Of a stretch of DNA of 11,194 bases, positions 5,245 to 11,194 are shown one piece after another (position 1 is the stretch's first letter; each line of letters starts with the position of its first letter). The notes under the pieces were generated by a model. That model did not search any database, was not told the origin of the DNA, and saw nothing but the letters and a program-made list of their open reading frames with translations. The translations under genes were made by a program, and so were the position numbers. Source of the DNA: an uncultured Collinsella sp. (GTDB lineage Bacteria; Actinomycetota; Coriobacteriia; Coriobacteriales; Coriobacteriaceae); the NCBI GenBank assembly GCA_959602875.1, contig CAUGVQ010000065.1, forward strand, positions 1-11,194, written 5' to 3'.

Positions 5245-6357
5245 TCAATCGTCGTTTGACGGCGAACGGTACTTCTCCTCAAGGTCGTTGAGCTTCTTAT
5301 CACCGAAGGTCTCGAGCGGCGTGTTGAGAACCTCCTCGAGATGCTCCTGCTCGCTTTGGCGCGCCTCGGCGCGCTTGCGCACGACAAAGACGATGCCGCC
5401 CACAACGGCAATCACCGCAACCGCACCCGCAACGTAGACGATAGGCGACGTGGTAACGGTCATGATGCGCTTGGCAGTATCGGCAAATGCGCGCGAGAAG
5501 ATCTCCTCTTGGTCGATGGAGAGGTCTTGGTAGTAGCGATCGAGATAGTCGGAGAGAATACCGATCGCCTCGTCATCCATCACCGACTTCGCCTGGGAGC
5601 CGACGGCATATCCGCAGGTGAACGAGCCCTGACCGTCGTCGCAGAACACCAGCACGAAGTGCGCCTCGTCGTCAAAGAGCTCGTCATAGAGCTGAAGGGC
5701 CACCTGGCCGAGCTCGGTGGCAGACGTCGAGGTGCCGTTGGGCAGAATATAGAGGAAGGGACGGACGCCCGTCAGGTCGTAGAACTCCTCAAGACCCTGC
5801 TCGACCACAGCCGGACTGTGGATCCAATCGCCGTCCGCGTCGTCATAGAGCGCCGTCTTCTCCGCCGCGTCCGCAGGCAGTGCCTCACGCTCGTGCGTAG
5901 ACGCCGTGATTTCCACCGTCGAAGTGCTGCAGGACGTAACCGAGGTGAGCGCAGTCGATATCAAAGCGCAGACGAGCGCGACGATAACCACGACGATGCA
6001 GCCGCGACCGCAGCCCCCGGATCCCTGCGCCGGCCCTTGCGGAGCGGGACCCGCAGGCCCTGCAGGGGGCACGTTGTTGTTCATACTGCGACCGATGCCC
6101 ATGCCGGCGAGAAACGGCCAGATGCCGCTCCCTCCCCCGCCACCAAAGAAGCTGCGGGTGGGACGTGGGGCAAATCCACCGCCGAAGACCCCGGGACGGG
6201 GCGATCCAAATCCACCGGGGCGAGACCCGCCGCCCATGCCGGAGCCAAAGCTCCGTCCACCGCTTCGTCTGCCGCCGGAAAAGCCTCCAAAGCTGCGACC
6301 GCCGCCGCGGAAGCCGCCGCCTCCACCGGACCTGCCGCCTCCAAACGATCTGCCCAT
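5245..6357 (-). CDS. TPM-domain membrane protein with a Gly/Arg/Phe-rich N-terminus
   Basis: 370 residues from the ATG at 6357, with GAGGTG six bases upstream; in-frame ATG and GTG codons at 6363 and 6366 overlap that site and are less likely. Residues 1-78 are low complexity (GRSFGGGRSGGGGG-like, rich in Gly, Arg, Ser and Phe) and 96-115 are Pro/Ala/Gly-rich. A first membrane helix spans about 121-142, a TPM domain (PF04536, YgcG/TLP18.3-like) about 165-300 with WIHSPAVVEQGLEEFYDLTGVRPFLYIL-type strands (broken at 180/190), and a second helix about 305-327 is followed by RKRAEAR and an acidic tail. The positive-inside rule suggests both ends are cytoplasmic and the TPM domain outside. TPM proteins are implicated in membrane-protein or envelope maintenance. 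Its partner downstream is pspA. Most YgcG relatives carry the Gly-rich tract at the C-terminus; here it is N-terminal. Confidence 0.83.
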   Translation of the reverse strand: MGRSFGGGRSGGGGGFRGGGRSFGGFSGGRRSGGRSFGSGMGGGSRPGGFGSPRPGVFGGGFAPRPTRSFFGGGGGSGIWPFLAGMGIGRSMNNNVPPAGPAGPAPQGPAQGSGGCGRGCIVVVIVALVCALISTALTSVTSCSTSTVEITASTHEREALPADAAEKTALYDDADGDWIHSPAVVEQGLEEFYDLTGVRPFLYILPNGTSTSATELGQVALQLYDELFDDEAHFVLVFCDDGQGSFTCGYAVGSQAKSVMDDEAIGILSDYLDRYYQDLSIDQEEIFSRAFADTAKRIMTVTTSPIVYVAGAVAVIAVVGGIVFVVRKRAEARQSEQEHLEEVLNTPLETFGDKKLNDLEEKYRSPSNDD

Positions 6358-6516
6358 GGACATCACCTCTCACGCGCATACATCGACGGAGCAATGCCCT
6401 CGATGCCTAAGATTTCTTTCGAACATTATGCCCTTATGCACACGTCCCGTGCGCGCGGGCTCGGTAGACGGCATCGCAGGCAAAAGAACCGTCCCCCTGT
6501 AAGGTGGAGCGTTATG

Positions 6517-6546
6517 AAAAAGCGCCCTGCACGGGGCAGGGCGCTT
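6517..6546 (-). terminator. Rho-independent terminator of divIVA
   Basis: On the minus strand AAGCGCCCTGC (6546-6536) pairs perfectly with GCAGGGCGCTT (6530-6520) around a 5-base loop, then runs into TTTTT. It lies 23 bases after the divIVA stop codon and ends the division cluster. Confidence 0.93.
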
Positions 6547-6569
6547 CAACAGACAGATAACGGACCCGA

Positions 6570-7220
6570 CTAGTCGAGGTCGTCCGCAACGAAGTTGTCG
6601 ATCGGAGCGAAGGGATCGGCAACCGGGGCGGGCTCTGGCGCAGGAGCAGGCGCGGGCGCCGGAGCCGGAGCTGCGGAGGAGCCGACCGGAGTAGCGGACA
6701 GCAGGTCGGACGGGAAGGAGTTCTGGGCGTCGTCCATAAAGTGCTGGATGAGCTTCAGGTACTCGTTCTTGAACTCCTCGCGGGAGGCCTTCAGACGGTC
6801 GATCTCGGCGAGCTCGTTCTGCTTCTCCTGAAGCGCCTGACGGATGACGTCACGTGCCTTGGCGTCGGCCTCGTCGCAGATGCGCTGAGCGTTCTGCTGA
6901 GCGTCGGCAACGATGGTGTCGGCGGTCTGCTGGGCGGAGATGAGGGCAGCAGAGATCTGACGCTCGGTAGCGGAGAAATCGTGCTGCGGCGCGGCGGCGA
7001 CAACCGGAGCGGCTGCGGGCTGAGCCGCAAGTTGAGCCTGAGCGTCGGCGAGCTCGTGCTCGGTGGCGGTCAGGCGGTTCTTAAGATCGACGATCTTGGA
7101 GAGCATGGCGTCGACCTCGGAGGCGAGCTGCTCAAGGAAAACGTCAACCTCGGCGGGGTCGTAACCGCGCTTGGCCTCGGAGAACGTCTGGGCCTGGATG
7201 TCTGCAGGTGTGATAGCCAT
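6570..7220 (-). CDS. divIVA: DivIVA/Wag31 family cell-pole and septum protein
   Basis: 216 residues. The N-terminus MAITPADIQAQTFSEAKRGY followed by DPAEVDVFLEQL is the DivIVA membrane-binding domain. The tip reads KRGY (17-20), as in actinobacterial Wag31, rather than the FRGY of B. subtilis. A first coiled coil runs to about residue 65, a Pro/Ala linker covers 66-79, and a second coiled coil runs about 82-165. The C-terminus holds an Ala-Pro repeat (184-199) and an acidic end. DivIVA proteins bind negatively curved membrane and recruit growth, division or segregation partners. The ATG has AAGGAG nine bases upstream. It is the last gene of the cluster, 55 bases after ylmG, with a hairpin in that gap and a strong terminator behind it. 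The ylmH gene often found before divIVA in Firmicutes is absent. Confidence 0.95.
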   Translation of the reverse strand: MAITPADIQAQTFSEAKRGYDPAEVDVFLEQLASEVDAMLSKIVDLKNRLTATEHELADAQAQLAAQPAAAPVVAAAPQHDFSATERQISAALISAQQTADTIVADAQQNAQRICDEADAKARDVIRQALQEKQNELAEIDRLKASREEFKNEYLKLIQHFMDDAQNSFPSDLLSATPVGSSAAPAPAPAPAPAPEPAPVADPFAPIDNFVADDLD

Positions 7221-7246
7221 AGGATAATCTCCTTCTCATCGCGAGG

Positions 7247-7267
7247 CCCGGGCTTACCGCGCCCGGG
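7247..7267 (-). other. Intercistronic hairpin between ylmG and divIVA
   Basis: CCCGGGC (7247-7253) and GCCCGGG (7261-7267) pair perfectly around a 7-base loop. No T run follows on the minus strand, and the divIVA ribosome site starts shortly after. It may mark an RNA-processing point or a weak attenuator that sets divIVA levels apart from sepF-ylmG. Confidence 0.5.
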
Positions 7268-7275
7268 ATTTGCGT

Positions 7276-7548
7276 CTAAACCAGTATACCTATTACCAAA
7301 CGAGCGATGACGTTCAACGCAAGAACTGCAATAACCGGCGAGAAGTCAATACCGCCCATGGGCGGGATGATGCGCCGGAAGATCGACAGGAACGGCTCGC
7401 AGAGGGAGCGAAGCACCATCGCCACGTCATAGGCGATACCGCCCTCGCGCAGCGGGAACCACATGAGGATGATGTACACGAGGATGAGCGTCTCGTAGAA
7501 GTTTACGAGCGTGCTGACAAGTTGTGCGATTTGATAAATGGTAATCAG
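7276..7548 (-). CDS. ylmG: YggT/YlmG family membrane protein
   Basis: Up to 90 residues if read from the CTG at 7548. Two membrane segments are seen: about 5-30 (IYQIAQLVSTLV...LILVYIIL) and about 70-90. Between them is the family signature EPFLSIFRRIIPPMGGIDFS (51-70). YlmG/YggT proteins belong to the sepF-divIVA neighbourhood and are linked to membrane, nucleoid or septum organisation, with no fixed biochemical role. The frame contains no ATG, GTG or TTG before the GTG at 7479, which would give a 67-residue protein lacking most of the first helix. An AGGGG at 7553-7549 is spaced nine bases from an ATT at 7539 and touches the CTG, so a rare start coupled to sepF termination is likely. The sepF stop TAG (7557-7555) is in this same frame. 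Length from the rare starts (87-90) matches the family. Confidence 0.85.
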   Translation of the reverse strand: MITIYQIAQLVSTLVNFYETLILVYIILMWFPLREGGIAYDVAMVLRSLCEPFLSIFRRIIPPMGGIDFSPVIAVLALNVIARLVIGILV

Positions 7549-7554
7549 CCCCTG

Positions 7555-8271
7555 CTACTTGAGGTATCCGTCAGCGCGGAGCTTGGCGAGGTCGGAATCG
7601 GTGACCTCGCAGCCCTGCGGCAGAACGACAAAGACGCGGTCGCCCACCTCGCGGACCGTGGCGCCAAGACCGCAGGCAAAGCCGTAGCTAAAGTCGAGCA
7701 CGCGCTTGGCGACCTCGGTGCGAACGCCAACGAAGATGAGCGCCACCGGCTGCTTGGTGCGCACGCGGCGCACCACCGTCTCAACATCGTCATAGCTCTC
7801 GGGACGGAGCTCATAGATCGGGAGCTGGGGCGTCGCGTTAAGAATCGATGCGGCGTGGCTCTCGGTCATCGAAGAGGCAGGAGCCGGGGTTACAGCAGCG
7901 CGGGCACGGGTCTGCGCGGCATAGCTCGACGGCGTGTCGTAGGCACCGGGGCGATAGTCATCATGGGAGCGCGCGGGCGGGTTGTACGTGGTCGCATGGC
8001 GGTCCGCATCGCCTACCAGCTGGCCGGAGCGCGTGTAGACCGCTACCGACTCGGCCTCGCCGCGGCGCGTCTGGCCGAGGACACCGTTGGACGGGGTGTC
8101 CTGCGCAGCATAACCCTGACCGTAGGAGCCATCCTGCGTGCCATAATCGGCGTCGTAGCCCTCACCGTCGTAATAGTCGTCCTCGTAGCCGTCAGCGGCG
8201 TAGTCGTCCTGACCGAAGGGCAACTGCTGGCCGAACGGAAGGCGGTTCTTGATCTCGTCTAAGAATCCCAC
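7555..8271 (-). CDS. sepF: SepF cell-division protein (FtsZ membrane anchor)
   Basis: 238 residues from the GTG at 8271, with GGGGGAG nine bases upstream (8287-8281); a TTG at 8289 would add six residues and overlap that site. Residues 1-12, MGFLDEIKNRLP, form the amphipathic membrane-targeting helix. Residues about 150-222 are the SepF domain (YDDVETVVRRVRTKQPVAL, then FACGLGATVREVGDRVFVVL), which forms dimers, binds the FtsZ C-terminal tail and polymerises into rings or arcs. The linker between them (about 15-148) is much longer than in B. subtilis SepF (about 150 residues in total) and is rich in Asp, Tyr and Gly (for example DDYYDGEGYDADYG), probably disordered. In Actinomycetota lacking FtsA, SepF is the main FtsZ membrane anchor. 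It is followed within a few bases by ylmG. Confidence 0.95.
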   Translation of the reverse strand: MGFLDEIKNRLPFGQQLPFGQDDYAADGYEDDYYDGEGYDADYGTQDGSYGQGYAAQDTPSNGVLGQTRRGEAESVAVYTRSGQLVGDADRHATTYNPPARSHDDYRPGAYDTPSSYAAQTRARAAVTPAPASSMTESHAASILNATPQLPIYELRPESYDDVETVVRRVRTKQPVALIFVGVRTEVAKRVLDFSYGFACGLGATVREVGDRVFVVLPQGCEVTDSDLAKLRADGYLK

Positions 8272-8297
8272 GTTTCTCAACTCCCCCAAACGGAGTG

Positions 8298-8328
8298 TAT
8301 CTACTAAATCGGCTTTCGGCTATGCCAA
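8298..8328 (-). promoter_or_regulatory. sepF: Weak candidate promoter of sepF
   Basis: In the 74-base gap between yggS and sepF the minus strand carries TTGGCA (8328-8323), five of six bases of the -35 consensus, and TAGATA (8303-8298) 19 bases later. The spacing is long and the -10 poor, so read-through from yggS is equally possible. Confidence 0.25.
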
Positions 8329-8345
8329 AAGAAACCGCGTACCTG

Positions 8346-9101
8346 CTATTCTAGCTCAAAGGCGGGGTCAAAGACCACTCTGCCCAAACGCACCAGAGTC
8401 GAGCCCTCCTCGAGCGCCGCCTCAAAGTCCTCGCTCATGCCACAGGAGAGCTCCTCAAGCGTAAGCCCCGGGTAGCGGCCGGCCAGCTCGTCTCGCAGGT
8501 CGCGCAGGCCCGCGAACGTGCGGTGCGCCATCACGTTATCCCCCCGCGGGGCCATCGTCATAAGGCCGCGTATACGGATTCCACGAAGTCCCTGCAACTC
8601 TTCAATGGAGCGACGGAGCTCATCGGGCTCAAAGCCCGATTTAGACCGCTCGCCCGAGATGTTCACCTCGAGTAGCACGTCCTGGGGCGCGGCGAGCGCG
8701 CCTTCCGCCAAACGTCGCTCCGCGCGGTCGGAGATGGCCTGGGCGAGATGGAGCGAGCTCACCGAGTGGATGAGATCCACGCGGCCAAGCACGGCGTTGA
8801 TCTTGTTCTTCTGGAGGTTGCCGATCATATCGAAGCGAACCGGCGCCAAGCCCTCACGCGCCGCGAGCCCCTCCAACTTGCGGATGAGCTCCTGAGGGCG
8901 GTTCTCGCCAAAGAAGCGATAGCCGGCGTCTATGGCTGCGGCGACCTCGTCCACCCCTACCGTCTTGGAGACCGCCATAACGCGCGCGGCGTCCACCGCA
9001 CGGCCCGAGCGTGCAAGGGCCGCATCGACGCGCGCGAGAATCTCCTCGCGCCGACGGCGGATACAGTCGAGATATGCCTGGCCTGATGCCGTATCACCCA
9101 T
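8346..9101 (-). CDS. yggS: YggS/PLPBP family pyridoxal-phosphate homeostasis protein
   Basis: 251 residues from the ATG at 9101 (GAGGG six bases upstream). An open frame continues upstream to 9575, but it crosses a terminator and the phoU-like gene and is not coding. The TIM-barrel alanine-racemase-like fold is shown by VMAVSKTVG (42-49; Lys46 is the expected Schiff-base lysine), FGENRPQE (64-71), FDMIGNLQKNK (90-100, family form H-F/M-IGxLQxNK with Asp in place of His) and CGMSEDFEAAL with GSTLVRLG (220-240), which hold the PLP phosphate. It binds PLP without known catalysis and buffers B6 vitamers and amino-acid pools. The C-terminus ends VVFDPAFELE rather than the usual IFG. In B. subtilis the orthologue ylmE sits next to sepF, as here. 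Confidence 0.95.
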   Translation of the reverse strand: MGDTASGQAYLDCIRRRREEILARVDAALARSGRAVDAARVMAVSKTVGVDEVAAAIDAGYRFFGENRPQELIRKLEGLAAREGLAPVRFDMIGNLQKNKINAVLGRVDLIHSVSSLHLAQAISDRAERRLAEGALAAPQDVLLEVNISGERSKSGFEPDELRRSIEELQGLRGIRIRGLMTMAPRGDNVMAHRTFAGLRDLRDELAGRYPGLTLEELSCGMSEDFEAALEEGSTLVRLGRVVFDPAFELE

Positions 9102-9129
9102 AGATAACCCTCTTTGCGCTAGCGGGCGC

Positions 9130-9188
9130 GGGTGCGCCCTCGACCATACTAGCAAAGGGGCGCACCCCCTTGTGGGAGGTGCGCCCTC
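9130..9188 (-). promoter_or_regulatory. Three-arm alternative hairpin ahead of yggS, including a probable phoU-like gene terminator
   Basis: Three complementary segments lie in a row: 9130-9139, 9158-9167 and 9178-9186. The central one pairs with the right one (9-bp stem plus three pairs beyond an A bulge, loop TTGT), and on the minus strand this hairpin is followed by CTTTG, a terminator for the phoU-like gene. The central segment can instead pair with the left one over 10 perfect bases. The outer segments share an exact 11-base direct repeat, GGTGCGCCCTC. Mutually exclusive pairing of this kind is typical of attenuators, but could also be a duplicated terminator arm. Confidence 0.6.
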
Positions 9189-9237
9189 AAGAGCAAAAGG
9201 TTTACGAAGACGGCACAAGGCAGCCCCCTGAGCGGGA

Positions 9238-10107
9238 CTAGGCGAGGTCGTCCTCCTCGTCATCATCCTCATCATCGTCCTCGTCCTCGGGATTCTCGAT
9301 GAGCGTGACGACCGCCTGGGTGAGCTCAGAGGCGGGAATGCGCGCGATGCAGGCGGCGTCGGCCGCGGGGCGCAGGATGACGCCCTCGCCGGAAGGAACG
9401 CGCATGCCCTCGAGCTCCTCCTCGTCGATGCCTGCGATGTCGGCGGCGCTCCAACGCTGGCCGGTGAGCAGGAAGGTGATGCGACCGGCGGCGTCGATGG
9501 CGTACTGGGCGCAGCGATCGAGGTAGCGCGAGACCATGATGACGCGACGGAGGTCGTCAAGCGAGCGGTCGTCATCGATCTGCATGGCGGTCATACGGTT
9601 GTAGGCGCGGAAGAACTCCTCGTAGATGCCGTGCGTATCCTCCTCCTGCGCGTTCAGGGTGCGCAGCAGCGCGAGGTCGTTGGTGACCAGCACAGAAGCC
9701 GAGGTGCCGAGCACCTTGTAGACGCTGCCGGCCTCCGCCTCGACGAGCTCGACGAGCTCAGCGGGCAGCTCGATGCCGGAGACGACCTTGTGCTGGGCGG
9801 CGCGGGCGATGCGGCGCACCTTGTCGCACATGCGCTGCAGGCAGAAGTTGGTGTAGATGATGGTCTGGAGCAAACGGAAGTCGGAGGCCACGGGACCCTG
9901 GGTGGCGATGAGGTTGTAGCAGACCGCCTCGAGGTTGGCGCAGCGAGCGGCGATGCGGAGCGCCTGCTTCTTGGCCTTGCTCGCGAGCTTCTTGTCATCG
10001 GTCACAAAGGAGCGAACCGCGTCGTGGAGCGTAAGGTCGATGACCTCGTAGATGGAGAGCATCTCGTGACGCGCCTCGACGAGCTGACGGGAGAAAAGTT
10101 TGCGCAT
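9238..10107 (-). CDS. PhoU-like protein with acidic C-terminal extension
   Basis: 289 residues; ATG at 10107 with GGAG eight bases upstream. Two PhoU three-helix repeats are visible, about 15-105 and 118-215. The first has ATQGPVASDFRLLQTIIYTN (68-87), the PhoU pattern AT-x-x-PVA-x-DLR, then LQRMCDKVRRIA (90-101); the second has RYLDRCAQYAIDAAGRI (194-210). The canonical ERIGDxAxNI metal-binding motif is only partly kept: Asp95 in repeat one, but Gln201 where repeat two usually has Asp. Residues 217-289 are an extension absent from the 220-residue PhoU proteins, ending in ENPEDEDDDEDDDEEDD. PhoU proteins regulate phosphate uptake with PstB and PhoR; no pst or pho kinase genes are here. Its position between pgeF and yggS suggests a different or additional role. 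Confidence is high for the fold, low for function. Confidence 0.85.
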   Translation of the reverse strand: MRKLFSRQLVEARHEMLSIYEVIDLTLHDAVRSFVTDDKKLASKAKKQALRIAARCANLEAVCYNLIATQGPVASDFRLLQTIIYTNFCLQRMCDKVRRIARAAQHKVVSGIELPAELVELVEAEAGSVYKVLGTSASVLVTNDLALLRTLNAQEEDTHGIYEEFFRAYNRMTAMQIDDDRSLDDLRRVIMVSRYLDRCAQYAIDAAGRITFLLTGQRWSAADIAGIDEEELEGMRVPSGEGVILRPAADAACIARIPASELTQAVVTLIENPEDEDDDEDDDEEDDLA

Positions 10108-10330
10108 GTTCTAGACTCCAATCGGATGCCGGGCGGGATGCCGCCCCGAGCGTGGATGGCATACGGTTGCCAGTCTAGAGGTCGGGTGTCAGGGTTTTGT
10201 AAGCGCACGGTCACGGTAGCGCCGCAAAGGGCTAGACGATGTCCGCGTGTGCCGCTGGCAGCACGATTCGCACGATTTGACCCCGTCACCAAGTGAGTCC
10301 CAACGTGCCAAACGCACAGCGGAGAGGCGC
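10108..10330. other. Non-coding region between pgeF and the PhoU-like gene
   Basis: About 220 bases with no credible gene. On the minus strand TTACAA and TCTAGA are 17 bases apart (10203 to 10175 region), a poor promoter. Just before the gene lie a 6-bp hairpin with a GATG loop (10131-10146) and two copies of GGATGCCG 12 bases apart (10124-10131 and 10136-10143). A near-exact tandem nonamer, GCACGATTC then GCACGATTT, is at 10261-10278. No hairpin with T run was found after pgeF. Confidence 0.45.
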
Positions 10331-11128
10331 CTACGCCTCCCCCATCACCGCCAGAGCACCGTGACGCCCGCAGGTACCCTTCTCGGCGCGATAGGAGAAG
10401 AACCGGTCGTTCTCGCTCACGGTGGAGAGGCCCGGATCGCAAACGCTGTCTTCGGGCACGCCCGCCTCGGCGAGTGCCACGCGGATGCATGAGGCGAGGT
10501 CGAGCAGGCGCGAGGACCCCACGTGAACTGCCTGCGGGAACCGCGCGGCAAAGCGCTCGATGAGCTCCTCGGAGACCTCGTACTCTGCCCCGGTGATGTG
10601 CGGGCCTACGAAGGCAAAGATGTGCTCGGGCGCGCATCCCGCGACGTCGGAGAGCATGCGCGCTGCCTTGCCGGCGATGGCCGCAATCGTCCCCTTCCAG
10701 CCGGAGTGGACCACGGCAAAGCCGCCTTCGCACGCAAGGATGACCGGCACGCAGTCGGCAAAGTTGAGGAGCACCGGCACGCTGGGCGCGCAGCAAACGA
10801 TACCGTCGGCGCCGGCAGCGATCTCTTCTCTCACACGGGCAAGCTCCGTCTCATCGGCCGACCGCACGACGGCGATATGGTCACCATGCACCTGGTTGGG
10901 CACAAGCAGGCGATCGGCACATGCCCCGCACCCGAGCACCTCGAGCGCCCGGCGCCGGTTCTCAGCCACCGCATCCGGGTCATCGCCCACGTGCGCGCCC
11001 AGATTAAGGGAGGCAAAGGGCGGCTTGGAGACGCCGCCTGTCCGCTCGGTGAACGCTAGATGCACCGCGCCCACGTGTGCCTCGTTCAAGACGACGCCCT
11101 CATGATCGATGCGTTCGAGTGAGCTCAC
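10331..11128 (-). CDS. pgeF: Peptidoglycan editing factor / laccase-domain protein (YfiH, YlmD family)
   Basis: 265 residues from the GTG at 11128, which has GGGAGG (11140-11135) a few bases upstream; an upstream in-frame start at 11146 lies in the terminator and is rejected. Family blocks are all visible: FTERTGGVSKPPFASLNLG (26-44), NQVHGDHIAVV (78-88), ADGIVC (107-112), FADCVPV (123-129), AVVHSGWKGT (138-147), GPHITGAEYEV (175-185) and FFSYRAEKGTCGRHGAL at 243-259. The metal-site residues His81, Cys126 and His141 are present. YfiH/PgeF proteins remove L-serine misincorporated in place of L-alanine in peptidoglycan precursors, and other members act on purine nucleosides. In B. subtilis (ylmD) it heads the ylmD-ylmE-sepF-ylmG run; here the PhoU-like gene separates it from yggS. 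Confidence 0.93.
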   Translation of the reverse strand: MSSLERIDHEGVVLNEAHVGAVHLAFTERTGGVSKPPFASLNLGAHVGDDPDAVAENRRRALEVLGCGACADRLLVPNQVHGDHIAVVRSADETELARVREEIAAGADGIVCCAPSVPVLLNFADCVPVILACEGGFAVVHSGWKGTIAAIAGKAARMLSDVAGCAPEHIFAFVGPHITGAEYEVSEELIERFAARFPQAVHVGSSRLLDLASCIRVALAEAGVPEDSVCDPGLSTVSENDRFFSYRAEKGTCGRHGALAVMGEA

Positions 11129-11144
11129 GTTGTACCTCCCTATC

Positions 11145-11172
11145 AAAAGCGCCCCGGACCGTGCCGGGGCGC
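11145..11172 (-). terminator. Rho-independent terminator of the gene upstream of pgeF
   Basis: On the minus strand GCGCCCCGG (11172-11164) pairs perfectly with CCGGGGCGC (11157-11149) around a 6-base loop and runs into TTTT (11148-11145). It would end transcription of a gene beyond the right edge (ftsZ would fit the cluster, but this is a guess). The T run ends four bases before the pgeF ribosome site. Confidence 0.82.
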
Positions 11173-11194
11173 CTCAAATACCACTGTGTTGGCC

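Noticed and set aside
4013..5437. 474-codon open frame on the plus strand
   Set aside because: It runs through RNase P RNA and antisense to pspA; its translation is low-complexity Leu/Gly/Val sequence with no ribosome site. It is a GC-rich shadow.
5341..6573. 410-codon open frame on the plus strand
   Set aside because: Antisense to the TPM-domain gene; the Ala/Arg/Gly-rich translation mirrors the Gly-rich coding tract and resembles no family.
7270..8262. 330-codon plus-strand ORF opposite ylmG and sepF
   Set aside because: Antisense to two recognisable genes and without family motifs.
9102..9575. 158-residue upstream extension of yggS
   Set aside because: It overlaps the phoU-like gene in another frame and crosses a terminator hairpin; the YggS family starts at 9101, where there is a ribosome site.
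1..11194. Mobile elements, CRISPR arrays, tRNA genes
   Set aside because: No transposase, integrase, regularly spaced repeat or tRNA-like cloverleaf was seen; gene content and composition are uniform and chromosomal.

Overview
The window looks like ordinary chromosome from a high-GC Actinomycetota, most probably a Coriobacteriia (Collinsella-like) gut anaerobe. The evidence is GC-rich coding sequence, the tail of a fermentative AdhE, a bacterial type-A-like RNase P RNA, a Wag31-like DivIVA (KRGY at the membrane-binding tip), and a Pit plus DUF47 phosphate module. The taxon is an inference from gene content; no marker such as 16S rRNA is present.

Layout. Left end, plus strand: the last 33 codons of adhE, then a small APH-fold kinase closed by a strong intrinsic terminator. 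All remaining genes are on the minus strand. A 250-bp convergent gap with a large imperfect inverted repeat separates the kinase from a YigZ/IMPACT protein. Next come the phosphate pair pit then DUF47 (transcribed right to left), with a 26-bp near-perfect hairpin behind them. After a 250-bp non-coding stretch comes rnpB, then a two-gene unit of a TPM-domain membrane protein followed by pspA (membrane-stress module). The right half is a version of the conserved division cluster (ylmD-ylmE-ylmF-ylmG-divIVA of Firmicutes). In transcription order it is pgeF (ylmD), a PhoU-like protein, yggS (ylmE), sepF (ylmF), ylmG/yggT and divIVA.

How the genes work together. SepF, YlmG and DivIVA serve septum and pole organisation, PgeF keeps peptidoglycan precursors correct, and YggS handles PLP homeostasis. 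The PhoU-like gene sits inside this cluster rather than next to a pst operon, and there is no ylmH between ylmG and divIVA. PspA and the TPM protein probably act together at the cytoplasmic membrane.

I did not find a mobile element, CRISPR array, tRNA or clearly new defence system. The most notable items are structural or regulatory: two strong unexplained inverted repeats (1104-1190 and 1924-1990), mutually exclusive hairpins ahead of yggS, a terminator directly abutting the pgeF ribosome binding site, and ylmG, which has no AUG/GUG/UUG start for its full length and lies in frame with sepF across a single TAG.
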